From an uncultured Oscillospiraceae bacterium (lineage in GTDB: Bacteria > Bacillota > Clostridia > Oscillospirales > Oscillospiraceae), in the NCBI GenBank assembly GCA_944385395.1, contig CALWXA010000048.1:1-32915 (forward strand): a stretch of 32,915 bases of DNA, given 5' to 3'. This document shows positions 31,682 to 32,915 of the stretch, piece after piece. Numbering within the stretch: the first letter of the stretch is position 1; every line of letters begins with the position of its first letter. A program made the translations under genes and the position numbers. Under the pieces are notes generated by a model that ran no database searches, was not told the origin of the DNA, and worked only from the letters and a program-made list of their open reading frames with translations.

Positions 31682-32845
31682 ATGAGCCGAAGTTTTGCCA
31701 AGCGAACCACATCCGTCAAATTGTCTCCCATCCGCGAGGTGTTCGAAATGGCTTCCCGCACCCCCGGCCTTGTCCGTCTGGAGGTTGGCCAGCCTGATTT
31801 CGCCACCCCCCAGCACATTCTGGACGCAGCCAAAGACGCTCTTGCCGGCGGTCATTTCGGCTATTCCAGCTCCAGCGGCAGCGAAGAAGCCAGAAAAGCT
31901 CTGCTTCAGCGCATGCAGGAGGATTACGGCATCTCCTTTGATCCCGCCAGTCAGGCCATCATCACCGTAGGCGCCAGCGCCGCCCTATATCTGACGCTTC
32001 ACGCACTGGTGGAGGATGGCGATGAGGTTCTGCGTCCGGACCCGGGCTGGGCCCAATACGACGGCGTCACCATCGACTGCGGAGGCACCCCCGTTCTTTA
32101 TCCTCTGGAGGAGGCCAGCGGCTTCAAAACCATCGATTTCGATGCCCTGGAAAAGCTGGTGACCCCCCGGACCAAGGTGATGATCCTGTGCAATCCCAAT
32201 AACCCCACCGGCGGTGTTCTCGGCCGCCAGCAGCTGCTCAAAGCCTATGAGTTTGCAGTAGATCACGACCTCTACCTCATTGCCGATGAGGCTTACAGCG
32301 CCATCATCTACGGTGATTCCTTCGTCCCCATGCTCCAGCTGGTGGACGACAAGAGCCGCATCATTACATTGGGCAGCGCCTCCAAAAACTACGCCATGTG
32401 CGGCTGGCGCATGGGCTTCGTCATTGCCGACGCCGAGATTTGTTCCCACATTTCCGTGTTCCAGTCTCTTACCAACCTGTGCCCGCCGGTTCTGAGCATG
32501 ATGGCTTATGCCGCCGCTCTCAGCGGTCCCCAGGATGCCACGGTAGCCATGCGGCAGGAGTACACCCGGCGCAGAGAGTATTTCATCAAAGCGCTCAATG
32601 AAATCCGCGGCTTCCACTGCCACGCCCCGGAAGGTGCCTTCTACGCCTTCGTGGATGTCAGCGAGCTCACCAACGACGACGTTGCTTTCTGCAAGCAGCT
32701 CATTCAGGAAGTGAAGGTCACCGGCATCCCCGGCAGCTCTTTCGGCCCCCAGGGCAAAGGACACGTCCGTTTTTCCTATGCTGCCAGCATGGAGAGCCTC
32801 CAGGAAGGAATCCGGCGGTTGAAGGCCGCCTTCGGCGAAAAATAA
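31682..32845 (+). CDS. PLP-dependent aminotransferase, class I/II (AspC-like)
   Basis: 387 residues, fold type I. The key residues are in place: the NPNNPTGG turn with Asn174, Asp202 in IADEAY, the PLP lysine Lys235 in GSASKNYAMCGWRMG and Arg243 in that motif. Family members transaminate Asp, aromatic or branched amino acids; specificity is not evident. The start lies 10 bases after AAAGGA; a closer ATG at 31678 is in another frame and soon stops. It is the third gene of the operon, 54 nt after the CoA-transferase, and is closed by the palindromic terminator. In context it should remove the amino group from the amidohydrolase product. Confidence 0.93.
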   Translation: MSRSFAKRTTSVKLSPIREVFEMASRTPGLVRLEVGQPDFATPQHILDAAKDALAGGHFGYSSSSGSEEARKALLQRMQEDYGISFDPASQAIITVGASAALYLTLHALVEDGDEVLRPDPGWAQYDGVTIDCGGTPVLYPLEEASGFKTIDFDALEKLVTPRTKVMILCNPNNPTGGVLGRQQLLKAYEFAVDHDLYLIADEAYSAIIYGDSFVPMLQLVDDKSRIITLGSASKNYAMCGWRMGFVIADAEICSHISVFQSLTNLCPPVLSMMAYAAALSGPQDATVAMRQEYTRRREYFIKALNEIRGFHCHAPEGAFYAFVDVSELTNDDVAFCKQLIQEVKVTGIPGSSFGPQGKGHVRFSYAASMESLQEGIRRLKAAFGEK

Positions 32846-32870
32846 AAACCTCTTTCATGTGTTTTTCCTC

Positions 32871-32914
32871 AAAAAGATGTGCGGTGCAGCAGCTGCTGCA
32901 CCGCACATCTTTTT
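32871..32914. terminator. 44-nt perfect palindrome ending the catabolic operon
   Basis: The two 22-base halves are exact reverse complements with no spacer; A-run at the left end and T-run at the right make it a bidirectional terminator. It lies 25 bases after the aminotransferase stop. The right edge of the window follows. Confidence 0.92.
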
Positions 32915-32915
32915 G

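Noticed and set aside
31671..31685. Four-codon leader frame (ATG AAC CAT GTA TGA) overlapping the aminotransferase start, and an ATG at 31678
   Set aside because: The leader ATG directly abuts the ribosome site and the second ATG opens a frame without homology; both look accidental, and the 31682 start gives the expected N-terminus.

Overview
The window reads as G+C-rich chromosomal DNA of a Gram-positive anaerobe of the class Clostridia, most likely the Oscillospiraceae / Flavonifractor-Intestinimonas-Lawsonibacter type. That placement is an inference from gene content and order (miaB-mutS-mutL-miaA-hfq, YitT paralogues, iron-sulfur serine dehydratase split into two subunits, an EF-P-type SDR), from strong AGGAGG ribosome sites, from near-consensus TTGACA-17-TATAAT promoters, and from tRNA genes that encode their CCA ends. 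No insertion sequence, CRISPR array, integrase or phage structural gene is visible.

Layout. (1) Positions 1-9164, minus strand: one tight operon running miaB, mutS, mutL, miaA, hfq, an HlyD-like membrane protein, and yggS, which is cut by the window edge. It covers tRNA modification, mismatch repair, RNA chaperoning and PLP homeostasis. (2) 9306-10774, plus strand: lspA and an overlapping RluD-type pseudouridine synthase. (3) 10800-16230: a mosaic of single genes separated by hairpin terminators. It holds tRNA-Val, a YmfI-like reductase, a self-cleaving S24 repressor with its operator region, a nitroreductase, tRNA-Tyr and tRNA-Thr, a two-gene unit with a sigma region 4 protein, a YitT protein, and the manganese exporter mntP behind a yybP-ykoY riboswitch and beside tRNA-Gly. 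(4) 16224-23638, minus strand: a probable six-gene operon in which the two L-serine dehydratase genes lie between divergent topoisomerase subunits B and A, followed by a second YitT and a lipoprotein. (5) 23950-27560: a MATE exporter divergent from the potassium uptake pair ktrB-ktrA. (6) 27616 to the end: a sodium-coupled amino-acid/amine symporter divergent from a three-gene catabolic operon (creatininase-like amidohydrolase, CoA-transferase, aminotransferase) that ends in a perfect 44-nt palindromic terminator.

How the parts fit. Regions 1-2 are housekeeping. Region 4 couples chromosome topology genes to serine breakdown by gene order alone; the functional reason is not apparent. Region 6 looks like an uptake-and-degradation module for one amino-acid-like amide or lactam: import, amide hydrolysis, transamination and CoA activation. 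Two related palindromes sit at its divergent promoters and suggest one regulator. The best candidates for undescribed biology are this module, the serine dehydratase/topoisomerase operon, and the repressor-operator region that carries a well-formed promoter with no gene in front of it.
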